This document shows, in pieces, positions 1 through 8,894 of a DNA stretch of 64,000 nt; the stretch's first letter is position 1; the number at the start of each line of letters is the position of its first letter. Below the pieces are notes generated by a model. That model was not told where the DNA came from, ran no database searches, and saw only the letters and a list, made by a program, of their open reading frames with translations. The stretch comes from Candidatus Venteria ishoeyi (GTDB lineage: Bacteria; Pseudomonadota; Gammaproteobacteria; Beggiatoales; Beggiatoaceae). The translations under genes were made by a program, and so were the position numbers. The stretch is from assembly GCF_030378065.1 (NCBI RefSeq), contig NZ_JAUCGJ010000006.1, positions 46,580 through 110,579 on the forward strand. Reading direction: 5' to 3'.

Positions 1-542
1 TGCGCCCAGTGGCTGAGTCGGGCGATTTCGCCGGGATTATTAGCCCCCATCTCTATCACTGCAAAGCGATGATGGGCATTTAAGTTTAATAAGGTCAGCG
101 GTACGCCGATTTCATTATTTAAATTACCCTGGGTTGCCAACATGGTGTCTGGCTGGCTGGTGGACTGGCGTAAAATCGCTGCCGTCATTTCCTTGACGCT
201 GGTTTTGCCATTACTGCCGGTGATGGCAATAATTCTTGCAGGGTTTTGCTTGCGCCACCAGGCGGCAAGTTCTGCTAATGCGCGGTGGCTGTCCTGGACT
301 AATATTTGTGCGACGTTTAGGGCTTGTCGTTGTTCCACCAGCAAGGCTACCGCGCCTTGTTCCACGGCGGCGGCACAAAAATCGTGACCATCAAAGCGCT
401 CACCACGTAATGCCAGGTACAAGCTTCCCGCCTGTAGGCTGCGGCTGTCTATGCTACAGCCTTGGAAACGGGTATCATCTGCACCGGAAATTTTAAGTGG
501 CAACAAAGCCCGGCTGATTTGCGCTAAAGAAGCTTCAATCAT
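1..542 (-). CDS. murF: MurF, UDP-MurNAc-tripeptide--D-Ala-D-Ala ligase (N-terminal part)
   Basis: Cytoplasmic Mur ligase that adds D-Ala-D-Ala to the UDP-MurNAc-tripeptide in peptidoglycan precursor synthesis. About 180 N-terminal residues are present and the gene runs off the window edge, so it has no stop here. The N-terminal substrate-binding domain (SIDSRSLQAG at about 30-39) is followed by the ATP P-loop GSNGKTS at about 109-115 and the MurF-type stretch TQGNLNNEIGVPLTLL at about 137-152. The ATG lies one base after the gltA stop (TAATATG), so it is probably cotranscribed with gltA, an unusual partner. Homology is clear from motifs; only the truncation limits the call. Confidence 0.93.
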   Translation of the reverse strand, partial: MIEASLAQISRALLPLKISGADDTRFQGCSIDSRSLQAGSLYLALRGERFDGHDFCAAAVEQGAVALLVEQRQALNVAQILVQDSHRALAELAAWWRKQNPARIIAITGSNGKTSVKEMTAAILRQSTSQPDTMLATQGNLNNEIGVPLTLLNLNAHHRFAVIEMGANNPGEIARLSHWA

Positions 543-543
543 A

Positions 544-1839
544 TTAACGCTGATCCATTGCCACATAATCGCGCTGTGCAGCACCGGTATATAACTGGCG
601 CGGACGACCTATACGCATATTGGGTTCTTCCATCATTTCTTTCCATTGCGCAATCCAGCCAGCGGTGCGTGCCACAGCAAACAATACGGTAAACATTTCG
701 GTTGGAATGCCCAGGCTGCTTAAAATAATGCCCGAATAAAAATCAACATTGGGATAGAGTTTGCGCTCAATGAAATATTCATCTTCAAGTGCGATACGCT
801 CCAGTTCCATAGCGATTTCAAATATGGGTTTGAGTTCAGGGTTATCCAGCTCTTGCAGTAATTGATGACAGATATTGCGGATGATGGTGGCGCGGGGATC
901 AAAGTTTTTATAAACACGATGCCCAAATCCCATCAGGCGGGTGTGATTATTTTTGTCTTTAACTTTTTCAATATAGCCCGGTACATTTTTTACATCGCCA
1001 ATTTCATACAACATTTTAATCACAGCTTCATTGGCCCCGCCATGCGCAGGCCCCCACAAAGTTGCGATACCCGCAGCCACGCAGGCATAAGGATTGGCTT
1101 GAGAGCTTCCTGCCAGACGCACTGTTGAGGTACTGGCATTTTGTTCATGATCGGCATGAAGAATTAACATAATTTCTAATGCTTTAATCGCCACTGGACT
1201 CATATTCAGTTTACGATTAGGCAGATGAAATAACATGTGATAAAAATTTTCCACATAGCTGTATTTATAGCTGGGATGCACATAATAACGCCCCATTTTA
1301 TAACGCAGGGTACGGGCGGCAATGGCAGGTATTTTGCCAATCAAACGCAGCGCGCAGAGATCCCGGTGCGCAGGGTCTTCAATATCTAATTCCTTATGAT
1401 AATAACTGGATAAAGCACCAACGACGCCAACCATCATGCCCATCGGGTGCGAATCGCGGCGAAAACCATTATAAAAATTAACCAGACCTTCGTGTAACAG
1501 TGATACATTACACAGACTTTTCTGAAAAGTCGTAAATTGTTCCGGCGTGGGCAGTTCTCCGTTTAACAATAAATAACACACTTCAATATAGGAGCTATTT
1601 TCAGCTAATTGCTCAATTGGATAACCGCGATAGAGTAAAATGCCTTTTTCACCATCAATAAAGGTAATTTTACTGGTGCAACTTGCGGTTGTCACATAGG
1701 CGGGATCATAATTGAACATGCCCAGCTCTGTAGATAAGGCCCGGGAGTCTATCACCGGCTGCCCATGCGTGCCTTCCAGCACGGGACATTCCAATGTTTT
1801 ACCTGTAGCATTATCAGTAATCGTGACGGTTCTGCTCAT
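544..1839 (-). CDS. gltA: Citrate synthase (type II)
   Basis: Condenses oxaloacetate and acetyl-CoA to citrate, the entry step of the TCA cycle. The sequence shows the catalytic blocks [10 protein letters not shown] (first His), [14 protein letters not shown] (second His) and NVDFYSG (Asp), and the total length of about 431 residues fits the hexameric bacterial type. Three ATGs follow each other (1845, 1842, 1839) behind an AGAAGGGG ribosome site; 1839, giving MSRTVTI, has the best spacing and matches the usual family start. It is followed immediately by murF on the same strand. The gap to the divergent GH5 gene at 1840-1974 must hold both promoters. Confidence 0.96.
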   Translation of the reverse strand: MSRTVTITDNATGKTLECPVLEGTHGQPVIDSRALSTELGMFNYDPAYVTTASCTSKITFIDGEKGILLYRGYPIEQLAENSSYIEVCYLLLNGELPTPEQFTTFQKSLCNVSLLHEGLVNFYNGFRRDSHPMGMMVGVVGALSSYYHKELDIEDPAHRDLCALRLIGKIPAIAARTLRYKMGRYYVHPSYKYSYVENFYHMLFHLPNRKLNMSPVAIKALEIMLILHADHEQNASTSTVRLAGSSQANPYACVAAGIATLWGPAHGGANEAVIKMLYEIGDVKNVPGYIEKVKDKNNHTRLMGFGHRVYKNFDPRATIIRNICHQLLQELDNPELKPIFEIAMELERIALEDEYFIERKLYPNVDFYSGIILSSLGIPTEMFTVLFAVARTAGWIAQWKEMMEEPNMRIGRPRQLYTGAAQRDYVAMDQR

Positions 1840-1974
1840 CATCATCCCCTTCTGTCTTAGGCTCTTTTTCAAATTCTCTGTGTGGTAATATACTTCATTT
1901 GAAATAACTCAAATAAAAGTAATAACCGCAGGCATTATAACAGCAAAATTTATTGGCACAGGAACCCGAGAACA

Positions 1975-4656
1975 ATGAAGCAAAACCATTTTAATCAGTG
2001 GACAAGACAAAACCTTATCCATTACCCCCTATTTTGTCTGTTGTTTTTACTGAACAGCGCGGCCTGGGGTGGTCTTGTTGAAAACCCGGGATTTGAAACC
2101 GCAACAGATATCGCGCCCTGGTTTGTATTTGGTGGCAGCGCAGATTTATCAGTGGATAGGGAAAACCAACACAGTGGCAGCTATAGTCTGCGGGTGGAAA
2201 ACCGGCAAGATAACTATGTCGGCCCGGCACAGGATTTATTGGGGAAACTCGAAACCGGTGTGAACTATACGATATCCGCCTGGGTAAAATTAAAAACAGC
2301 GCAGGAAGCACCGCCTTATTTTAAACTCAATATTAAACGTGAGGATAATCGCGGTAAGCAGTATATTGAAGTTGATAGAATGCTGATTCAGCACACAGGC
2401 TGGATCAAATTATCCGGCCCGTTTCAGCTTGATAGTCAGGATAACTTAAAAGCTTTAAGCTTATATATCAGTAACGAGGATGCATCTATTGATTTTTATG
2501 TAGATGATATAGCCATTGAAGCACCACCGGCTTATGTGCCTACAACAGCAACCGCCACGGATATAGTTCGTGTACAGGGCCGGGATCTGGTGATTGGCAA
2601 TTCTGCACAAAAAATACAACTACTGGGTATTAATTTCACAGCTTATAGCGATGATCTCAAAGACTCGGCTGATGTTGTGTTTAAATCAAAAAATTATGAG
2701 GAAATTGATTATCAGCGCGTTGCAGACATGGGTATGAATGTCGTGCGTCTGAACATGTATTACAAAGTATTTGAAGATGATGACAAGCCGTTTCAATATA
2801 AACAGGAAGGCTGGGAGTGGCTGGAGAAAAATATTGTCTGGGCGCGTAAATATGGTCTGGGTCTTATTCTCGATATGCACGCCCCGCAAGGCGGCTATCA
2901 AAGCTGGGGTTATAACGGGCCATTTTGGAAAAAAACCAGCTACCAGCAAAGGCTGACCGCATTATGGGTTGCAATTGCTGCCCGCTATCGCCTGGAGCCT
3001 ACCATTGTTGCTTATGATCTGATTAATGAACCTGCACCAAAAAAGATGGCGCAATGGCAAAGCTATGCCACGCAACTCATTGCTGCAATTCGTGAAGTTG
3101 ATCCTTACCATGCCATGATCATTGAAGAATCTTTTAGTGACGATGGCGAACCTTTTGTGCTTGATGATAATAATCTGATTTATGATTTTCACCTTTATGA
3201 AACCTGGGCCTATGTCAATCAGCTTTTATATCATCAAGGTCGGGGGGATGGTGGCACTTATCCCGATCCCGGCATTAGCGCATTCCCTTATCATTCACGA
3301 CAACAAGACGGCGATTGGGTCGGCAATGCTTCAATTCCGACAGGTAACAGCGACTGGACTTATTACGAAGGGCAACTACACCCGATCAGCAGCGAACGTA
3401 TTTTTGCAGCAACCCCGGTTTTTATTTCAGAAAAAAATAGTGGCAAAGCCTATTTTGATGAATTTGTGGTGCATGAATATGACAGTGATAAACGTTATGT
3501 ACGCCAGGTGATTCACGCGGAAATTGAACCCAAACCGTTTGATTGGTATTTTTTAACCAGCTTAAATCCCTTTCTCAGTTATGCAGAAGAATGGAAAAGT
3601 CGTAAACTCAGTGGCAGCGGTAAGCGCAGTGTTGAAACAGAGGCCAGAGTGGGTGAAAAATCCATTGCTATCAGTAACGCCAGTGGCGTGTATCTGTTGC
3701 GTAATGAAAAAATGATGTTTCCGGTTAAAAATGGTCATTTTTATCAAATCAGTGGCTGGATGAAAGGTGAAAAAATTCAGGGTCAGGGCGCAAAGCTGGG
3801 CTTTGAATTTAAGGTGCTTAAAGATGGCGTAGAGCGTTCACCTTTCACCAAACAGCATCTGGAAGAAACTTTGTTAAACGCGGGATTAAGCTTTTACCGT
3901 GAACATAATGTGCCGGTTAATGTGGGAGAATTTGGTATTTCCGTGAATGCCTTTACCGCAGAGCGTGGCGGCATCCGGCAACTCAATGACTGGCTTGATT
4001 TATTTCAACAATATGGTGTACATGCCCAATATTATCGCTATCATGGGGTTAATTATGGTTTACACAGCAATGTCATTGGTTTTCCGACAAAAGAAACCGG
4101 CAATCAGGATGTAATTGATTTTCTCACCCAGAAATTATCTGGGCAGGAACCGGTCATTCTTCCTGCGCCGCCAGCAGGTAGTCTGCCCGCCCCAAGTGGT
4201 GCGCCGGAAAATACACCGCAAATTCCTGGTCAGGATATACTATCTACGGAACCGGAGGACTTGATTCCAACGCCACCTGATACAGAGCCAGCAGAGAGAA
4301 ATGTCTCAGACGCAACCCCGATTTTTTCAGAAACCTGCATGGCAGCTTATACCAGTCATGCCAATGGTGCGACCTTAAGCATTCCCTGTGTTGCCGTTGC
4401 CGAACAGGTTTATCAGGTGGTTCTCCAGGAAAGTTTCTCCCCTTTTATTTTTTTGCTGGATTTGCTACAGATTAATGATGTCACTGCCAGTATATCCAAC
4501 ACCGATCCCTGTTTAGGACGCTATTTTGCAGACTCCAGTTTATATCTGCCGTGTGTTCGGCAAAATAACACCCAGTTAATATGGGAGGCTTATTTTGCTC
4601 ATCTGATTCCAAGTGCTTTGTTCTGGATTAATCTTGAACAACTGACGTTACGGTGA
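1975..4656 (+). CDS. Secreted GH5-type glycoside hydrolase with carbohydrate-binding modules
   Basis: Predicted exported beta-glycanase (cellulase-like GH5 fold); the substrate is unknown. A signal peptide covers about residues 1-31 (hydrophobic core CLLFLLNSAAWG). Residues about 33-185 look like a CBM4/9-type jelly roll (NPGFE start, ISAWVKL). A GH5 barrel follows, with the acid/base Glu in LINEPAP near residue 352 and the nucleophile Glu in VGEFG near 654. The two are about 300 residues apart because a second jelly-roll-like segment (about 540-640) sits inside the barrel. A Pro-rich linker (about 720-770) leads to a C-terminal domain with two copies of a C-x(~15)-L-x-(I/L)PCV pattern. It stands alone, divergent from gltA. 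Confidence 0.82.
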   Translation: MKQNHFNQWTRQNLIHYPLFCLLFLLNSAAWGGLVENPGFETATDIAPWFVFGGSADLSVDRENQHSGSYSLRVENRQDNYVGPAQDLLGKLETGVNYTISAWVKLKTAQEAPPYFKLNIKREDNRGKQYIEVDRMLIQHTGWIKLSGPFQLDSQDNLKALSLYISNEDASIDFYVDDIAIEAPPAYVPTTATATDIVRVQGRDLVIGNSAQKIQLLGINFTAYSDDLKDSADVVFKSKNYEEIDYQRVADMGMNVVRLNMYYKVFEDDDKPFQYKQEGWEWLEKNIVWARKYGLGLILDMHAPQGGYQSWGYNGPFWKKTSYQQRLTALWVAIAARYRLEPTIVAYDLINEPAPKKMAQWQSYATQLIAAIREVDPYHAMIIEESFSDDGEPFVLDDNNLIYDFHLYETWAYVNQLLYHQGRGDGGTYPDPGISAFPYHSRQQDGDWVGNASIPTGNSDWTYYEGQLHPISSERIFAATPVFISEKNSGKAYFDEFVVHEYDSDKRYVRQVIHAEIEPKPFDWYFLTSLNPFLSYAEEWKSRKLSGSGKRSVETEARVGEKSIAISNASGVYLLRNEKMMFPVKNGHFYQISGWMKGEKIQGQGAKLGFEFKVLKDGVERSPFTKQHLEETLLNAGLSFYREHNVPVNVGEFGISVNAFTAERGGIRQLNDWLDLFQQYGVHAQYYRYHGVNYGLHSNVIGFPTKETGNQDVIDFLTQKLSGQEPVILPAPPAGSLPAPSGAPENTPQIPGQDILSTEPEDLIPTPPDTEPAERNVSDATPIFSETCMAAYTSHANGATLSIPCVAVAEQVYQVVLQESFSPFIFLLDLLQINDVTASISNTDPCLGRYFADSSLYLPCVRQNNTQLIWEAYFAHLIPSALFWINLEQLTLR

Positions 4657-4722
4657 TAGAAATAGCTAGCTTATCCGTTTTATTAACTTTTTTATAAACC
4701 ATTGATTTTCAGGCTTTACCCT

Positions 4723-5013
4723 ATGCATTTAACCAACGCACAAACCCGCCATTTACGTGGGCTTGCTCACCACCTTAAACCGGTTTTACAAATCGGTGAC
4801 AAAGGTATCACCCCTGCGCTGCTCAACGAGCTGGATCAGGTGCTCAATGATCATGAATTAATTAAGGTATCCATTGCCGGTGCGGATCGTGAAACCCGTC
4901 GTGAACTCACCCAGGAATTATGCCAGCAAGCGCAGTGCCAGTTGGTACAAATTATTGGTCGTATCAGCGTGCTTTATCGCCGCGCTAATCCTCCAGCGAT
5001 TTTATTGCCTTAG
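4723..5013 (+). CDS. yhbY: YhbY family CRM-domain RNA-binding protein
   Basis: Small (97 residue) CRM-domain protein that in relatives binds pre-50S ribosomal particles. The sequence shows the family start LTNAQTRHLRGLAHHLKPV followed by the loop QIGDKGIT, which matches the GxxG-type CRM motif, and a basic C-terminus. The ATG at 4723 (MHLTNAQ) fits family length better than the upstream start at 4702. It is a single gene; a hairpin follows it, and the next gene comes from the opposite strand. Confidence 0.93.
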   Translation: MHLTNAQTRHLRGLAHHLKPVLQIGDKGITPALLNELDQVLNDHELIKVSIAGADRETRRELTQELCQQAQCQLVQIIGRISVLYRRANPPAILLP

Positions 5014-5071
5014 AAACTGTTGCTAACGCTGGATTTAAGTGTTTTTTGGAGAAAAAACTTGAGATGGACAG

Positions 5072-5098
5072 GGAGGGTAAATTGAAAACTTACCCTCC
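5072..5098. terminator. Bidirectional hairpin between convergent genes
   Basis: The arms GGAGGGTAA and TTACCCTCC form a perfect 9-bp stem around a 9-base loop. It sits between the end of yhbY (+) and the end of the HMA-like gene (-). There is no strong T run, so efficiency is uncertain. Confidence 0.55.
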
Positions 5099-5122
5099 TT
5101 GTGAGTCATAAAACAGGGCAGT

Positions 5123-5356
5123 TTACAAGCCAATCATGGTTGCTTTAACGCTGTGACTTTGCACACAGTCTAAAATATCATGGCCTTTAAGTTTATCGCG
5201 ATTAAAGTCAACTAATACCAAATGCGCGTTATCAGTCTGAAACCTTACAGAAACCACGCCATCTAGTGCCCGCAGACTATTTTCAATATTGGCTTGCGTT
5301 TCCAGATCGACTGGGTTGATGATATGCACGTTAACATCAGCTAAGTTAATGTCCAT
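5123..5356 (-). CDS. Small HMA-fold-like protein without CxxC metal site
   Basis: A 77-residue protein with the length and beta-alpha-beta pattern of a heavy-metal-associated (HMA) domain: a strand VNVHI, helix TQANIENSLRAL, strand VVSVRF, then a strand and final helix. The usual CxxC metal-binding loop is absent; the only Cys (DCVQSH) lies late in the chain. It therefore probably does not bind copper in the normal way, and the function is unknown. A strong ribosome site (AAGGAGG) precedes the ATG. It is a single gene, convergent with yhbY. Confidence 0.6.
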   Translation of the reverse strand: MDINLADVNVHIINPVDLETQANIENSLRALDGVVSVRFQTDNAHLVLVDFNRDKLKGHDILDCVQSHSVKATMIGL

Positions 5357-5402
5357 GAGAAACCTCCTTATACCTTTGATCTTTATGATGGTATATTAAG
5401 AA

Positions 5403-5454
5403 TATGAAAAAAATCCTGCACCCATTGCGCAAGTTATTTAATTCCCATTCCTAA
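5403..5454 (+). repeat. Degenerate right end of the 165-bp repeat family A
   Basis: The stretch AAAAAAATCCTGCACCC ... TTCCCATTCCTAA resembles the last about 50 bases of family A elements (see 15641). A matching left end is not obvious. The rest of the 5357-5785 gap holds AT-rich sequence and presumably the ptsN promoter; nothing else was recognised there. Confidence 0.45.
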
Positions 5455-5785
5455 GCTTTTATATTTTTTTATATAAACGGTGACCAAGCCGCTTACTGAT
5501 AAACCTGACAAAACAGCTTTAGCAACACCTTTGATGAATAACTCAGGGTTTTATCATTCAGTACCCAGCCACTATTCTAGAGTGTAGTTTATAATTCAGA
5601 ATTTTTCCTGGGGTCGCTTGGCTTTTCTTAACGCCAGCATTATAATTGCTGCGGCAATGTACTGATATGTTGCCGTATCACACTTTAATAGAATGACTAT
5701 TTGCTCTAAATGAATAAAAAGTTTCTCTCAATCCTGCTGCCCCTTGTTATGATTTTCTGAATCTGACAGCGTTCGAGTACCCACA

Positions 5786-6271
5786 ATGCAAATTTCCAGT
5801 ATCTTAACGCCAGGGCGGATGGCTCATTGTCCGCAAGTTGGCAGTAAACGGCGTATTTTTGAAAAGCTGGCAGACTTATTGGCACAGGATCAACCCTTGC
5901 TAGAGCAAGAGGAGATTTATAACCGCCTGCTGGAACGGGAACGCCTTGGCAGTACGGGGCTGGGCAAAGGTATTGCAATACCCCATGCACGAATATCAGA
6001 ATTGACGCATACTTCGGGGGCTTTCATTCAATTACAGCAAGGCGTGGACTTTAATGCCCTTGATGAGGAACCTGTCGATATTGTATTTGCTTTATTAGTA
6101 CCCGATCTTACAGAAGCAGAGCAAGCTGGACATCTGCAAACTTTAGCAAATCTGGTTGCCATGCTCAGCGATCAACGGCTTTGTCAACAGTTGCGTAAAC
6201 CAGAGCTGGAATTAAGCGAGAAATACCGCTTAATGGAACAATGGCACAAATCCACCGCAGTCAACACATGA
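5786..6271 (+). CDS. ptsN: PTS EIIA-Ntr family protein (PtsN)
   Basis: Phosphoryl-acceptor protein of the nitrogen-related phosphotransferase system, a cytoplasmic regulator rather than a sugar transporter. The 161-residue chain shows the typical start ISSILTPGR, then RLGSTGLGKGIAIPHAR, where the His is the phosphorylation site (about residue 67). In many proteobacteria ptsN lies next to rpoN; here it leads an operon with scpB and holB. Its stop overlaps the scpB start (ATGA at 6268-6271), which suggests translational coupling. No strong ribosome site is visible upstream of its own ATG. Confidence 0.9.
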   Translation: MQISSILTPGRMAHCPQVGSKRRIFEKLADLLAQDQPLLEQEEIYNRLLERERLGSTGLGKGIAIPHARISELTHTSGAFIQLQQGVDFNALDEEPVDIVFALLVPDLTEAEQAGHLQTLANLVAMLSDQRLCQQLRKPELELSEKYRLMEQWHKSTAVNT

Positions 6272-7242
6272 ATACTCCCCCCGAACCTTTAGCCGAAACC
6301 AGTCAAGAGACAGCGCCTGCACCAAATCCTGATAACGCTGCTGCAACATTAGCGCAATTACAGATCACTATCGAGGCGGCATTAATGGCAGCAGGGCGGG
6401 CGCTGACGCCGGATCAAATTTGTAATTTATTCCTCACGGTGCATGATGATGAAGCCTTAGCCATTAAAGAACGTAAAGCTTTACGCAAACCCGTGCGCCA
6501 AGCTTTGAGCGCATTACAAGACAGTTATGAAAACCGTGGCGTGGAACTCATTGAAGTCGCCAGTGGTTATCGCTTTCAGGTTAAGCAAAATATTGCGCCA
6601 CAAATTGCCCATCTGTGGGCTGAACGCCCCTCGCGTTATTCCCGTGCCTTATTAGAAACCCTGGCAATTATTGTATATCGTCAACCGATTACACGCGGTG
6701 ATATTGAAAAAATTCGTGGCGTGAGCGTCAGTTCAGAAATTATTCGAAAGCTGCTGGATTATGAATGGATACGTGTTGCCGGGTATCGCAAAACACCGGG
6801 AAAACCACGTTTATATGCCAGTACGCCAGTATTTTTAGACCATTTCAGCTTAAAAGATTTGCAAGACCTGCCAGCATTGGCAGAATTGCAAGACAACGCA
6901 CTGGAAGAAGAACGCCAATTGCGTTTGGAAGAAGCGCCCGCGCCAGAACCTGAACAAGAGTCGGCGGATAAGGTAAAACAAAAATCAGTGGCAACTGCAA
7001 GCAGCGAAACACTGCAAGGGGATTTATTTGCAGAGAATACACATTTGGAAACCCCGAAAACCCAAGAAACCCAAGAAACCCCAGAAACCCCAGAAACCCC
7101 AGAAGGTTCAGAAGGTTCAGAAGGTTCAGAAGGTTCAGAAGGTTCAGAAGGTTCAGAAGGTTCAGAAGGTTCAGAAGGTTCAGAAGGTTCAGAAGGTTCA
7201 GAAGGTTCTGCGAACTCAGCACATTCAGAAAATACCCCCTAA
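6268..7242 (+). CDS. scpB: ScpB, condensin accessory protein, with EGS-repeat tail
   Basis: Winged-helix partner of ScpA in the SMC condensin complex for chromosome segregation. The conserved core (about residues 30-200) includes LLETLAIIVYRQPITRGDIEKIRGV, split by family as usual, and ends in an RPRLYAST-like segment (KPRLYAST). After about residue 210 the chain is acidic and low in complexity, ending in PET repeats and twelve EGS triplets. The ATG at 6268 overlaps the ptsN stop and is preferred over the in-frame start at 6241. The holB start overlaps the stop (TAATG). The tail is not part of the known family core and is encoded by a 9-bp tandem repeat. Confidence 0.92.
   Translation: MNTPPEPLAETSQETAPAPNPDNAAATLAQLQITIEAALMAAGRALTPDQICNLFLTVHDDEALAIKERKALRKPVRQALSALQDSYENRGVELIEVASGYRFQVKQNIAPQIAHLWAERPSRYSRALLETLAIIVYRQPITRGDIEKIRGVSVSSEIIRKLLDYEWIRVAGYRKTPGKPRLYASTPVFLDHFSLKDLQDLPALAELQDNALEEERQLRLEEAPAPEPEQESADKVKQKSVATASSETLQGDLFAENTHLETPKTQETQETPETPETPEGSEGSEGSEGSEGSEGSEGSEGSEGSEGSEGSEGSANSAHSENTP
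7055..7209 (+). repeat. In-frame 9-bp tandem repeats in scpB
   Basis: Eleven perfect copies of GAAGGTTCA (7102-7200) plus one imperfect copy (7201-7209) encode repeated Glu-Gly-Ser. They follow about five 9-base units of the CCCCAGAAA/CCCAAGAAA type that encode Pro/Gln-Glu-Thr. The unit length is a multiple of three, so copy-number change would alter tail length and not frame. Confidence 0.95.
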
Positions 7243-8258
7243 TGGATACTGAAGCCCCTATTTTTCCCTGGCATGATAAGCTTTGGCTGCAACTGCTCAA
7301 CAGTTTCCAACAGCACCGCCTGTCTCATGCCACGCTGTTAGCCGGAACGCAAGGTATGGGAAAATTACATTTTGCACAGCGTCTGGCGCATTTAGTGTTA
7401 TGCAAAAACCCTGATGTTCATGGCAAAGCTTGCGGGGTATGCAAATCCTGCTTGCTGTTAGCTGCACAGACGCACCCGGATTTGCATATTGTGCAGCCGG
7501 AAACAGGTAAAAAAATCATTCGCATTGACGATATCCGGGCCTTATTACCCAAGGTGGCGTTAACCCCAAAATATCATCGTTCCCATGTGGTGATTGTGTA
7601 CTTAGCGGAACAAATGAATGACAATGCCGCTAACAGTTTATTAAAACTACTGGAAGAACCCCCACCGCATACACTGTTAATATTAATCAGTCATCAAACT
7701 GCGCAATTGTTACCGACCTTGCGCAGTCGCTGCCAACACATGGATTTCAGCCAGCCACCCGTTGCAGTCTGCCAAGCCTGGTTGCAAACACAACTGCAAG
7801 CACAAAACAAACAACTGGATATGCCGGTAAATTGCTTATTAACGCTCTCTGCTAACGCACCATTATCCGCTTTGCTTTTGCTTGACAAACTGCCACAGCG
7901 TGATGCCGTATTTCAGGCTTTAATGGCGTTAAAGCAAGAAAAACAAGATCCGATTAATACCGCAATCCACTGGCTGGAAACCGCGCCAGATGACAGTATA
8001 TTATGGTTGACAGACTGGCTTATGGATATGATTCGCTGGCGCAGTGGTGGTTTTACTGCTTCAAGTCAGGCGCAATGGCATAATCAGGATAAGGTCGATG
8101 CATTACAACAACTGGCAGATAGCTATGCCTTGAGTGATTTATTTCAATTATTGGATTTGCATTTACAAAATTACCAGCAACTGAAATATAGCAATGTCCG
8201 CCCACAAGGATTGATGCAGGAACTGGCCTTGGCCTGGGTTGGTATCATGCCAGCGTGA
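7242..8258 (+). CDS. holB: DNA polymerase III subunit delta' (HolB)
   Basis: Clamp-loader subunit that helps load the beta clamp during replication. The 338-residue chain has a Walker A-like GTQGMGK near residue 36, a zinc-binding cluster CGVCKSC, the LLKLLEEPPPHTLLIL block and the SRCQ arginine-finger-type motif. All are typical of the AAA+ delta' subunit. The ATG overlaps the scpB stop as TAATG, so it is the third gene of the ptsN-scpB-holB operon. The usual neighbour tmk is not present here. Confidence 0.93.
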   Translation: MDTEAPIFPWHDKLWLQLLNSFQQHRLSHATLLAGTQGMGKLHFAQRLAHLVLCKNPDVHGKACGVCKSCLLLAAQTHPDLHIVQPETGKKIIRIDDIRALLPKVALTPKYHRSHVVIVYLAEQMNDNAANSLLKLLEEPPPHTLLILISHQTAQLLPTLRSRCQHMDFSQPPVAVCQAWLQTQLQAQNKQLDMPVNCLLTLSANAPLSALLLLDKLPQRDAVFQALMALKQEKQDPINTAIHWLETAPDDSILWLTDWLMDMIRWRSGGFTASSQAQWHNQDKVDALQQLADSYALSDLFQLLDLHLQNYQQLKYSNVRPQGLMQELALAWVGIMPA

Positions 8259-8311
8259 AAGTTAAAAAACCTATCGTAGCAACTTGTAAATCTCAAGCAA
8301 GCCGTTAAACT

Positions 8312-8329
8312 TGTACATTATTAAGTACA
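8312..8329. promoter_or_regulatory. Candidate YefM operator
   Basis: The inverted repeat TGTACATTATTAAGTACA lies 18 bases before the yefM ATG. E. coli YefM is known to bind palindromes with a TGTACA core upstream of its own operon. This site has the same core on one arm and AGTACA on the other, so it is a good candidate for autoregulation. Confidence 0.6.
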
Positions 8330-8347
8330 GGTTATTTGGAGGCAATT

Positions 8348-8602
8348 ATGCGCATTGTATCTTTTACTGAGGCAAGAAATGGTTTGAAATCCGTGCTGGA
8401 CGGTGTTGTGAATGATGCTGACTGTACCGTGATTACCCGGAGAGACACAGAAGATGCTGTAGTGATGTCTATGGCCTATTATAATAGCTTGATAGAAACA
8501 GTTCATTTATTAAAGTCACCAGCAAATGCCGCGCATCTGGAGAAATCTATAGCACAATTTAACGCAGGCAAGGTGGTGCAACGAGATATTATTGATGAAT
8601 AG
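8348..8602 (+). CDS. yefM: YefM-type antitoxin (Phd/YefM family)
   Basis: Antitoxin that neutralises YoeB and represses its own operon. The 84-residue chain begins MRIVSFTEARNGLKSVLD, the characteristic N-terminal DNA-binding segment of YefM, with VITRRDTEDAVVMSMAYYNSL following. The ATG at 8348 has TTTGGAGG seven bases upstream, so the four-residue-longer start at 8336 is not needed. The yoeB reading frame overlaps its end by 8 bases. The pair sits between holB and scpA, splitting what is commonly a contiguous scpA-scpB arrangement. Confidence 0.92.
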   Translation: MRIVSFTEARNGLKSVLDGVVNDADCTVITRRDTEDAVVMSMAYYNSLIETVHLLKSPANAAHLEKSIAQFNAGKVVQRDIIDE

Positions 8603-8855
8603 GTTATTGTCCTGGACGGATGATGCCTGGAGTGATTATATTTATTGGCAAGGTCAGGATAAAAAAATATTAAGACGTATCAATAAATTAATTACTGATG
8701 TAAAACGCTCACCTTTTGATGGCATAGGTAAACCTGAGATACTCAAAGAAAATTTATCGGGCTTTTGGTCGCGGCGTATTGATGAAACAAATCGGTTGGT
8801 TTATGCCGTAGATGACGTGAATATTACCATTATCTCTTGTCGTTACCATTATTAA
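8595..8855 (+). CDS. yoeB: YoeB toxin, ribosome-dependent mRNA interferase
   Basis: RelE-superfamily RNase that cuts mRNA at the ribosomal A site when freed from YefM. The 86 residues show the family pattern: SWTDDAWSDYIYWQGQDKKILRRINKLI, then PFDGIGKPEILK, LSGFWSRRIDETNRLVY and the C-terminal SCRYHY, where the terminal His-Tyr and the preceding Glu and Arg form the active site. The ATG at 8595 is preferred to the TTG codon just before it. The toxin appears intact and is overlapped by its antitoxin gene. Confidence 0.93.
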   Translation: MNRLLSWTDDAWSDYIYWQGQDKKILRRINKLITDVKRSPFDGIGKPEILKENLSGFWSRRIDETNRLVYAVDDVNITIISCRYHY

Positions 8856-8894
8856 AAATTATTAGAAATAAAAATTTTATAATCCCGGATACTC

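Noticed and set aside
5710..5760. 16-codon ORF MNKKFLSILLPLVMIF that looks like a signal peptide
   Set aside because: No ribosome site and no continuation in any frame; probably chance or a relic.
5755..5800. GTTCGAGT resembling a tRNA T-loop
   Set aside because: No acceptor, D or anticodon stems around it.
6845..7300. Minus-strand 151-codon ORF with long Leu-Leu-Asn repeats
   Set aside because: It is the antisense reading of the scpB tandem repeat and has no family resemblance or start context.
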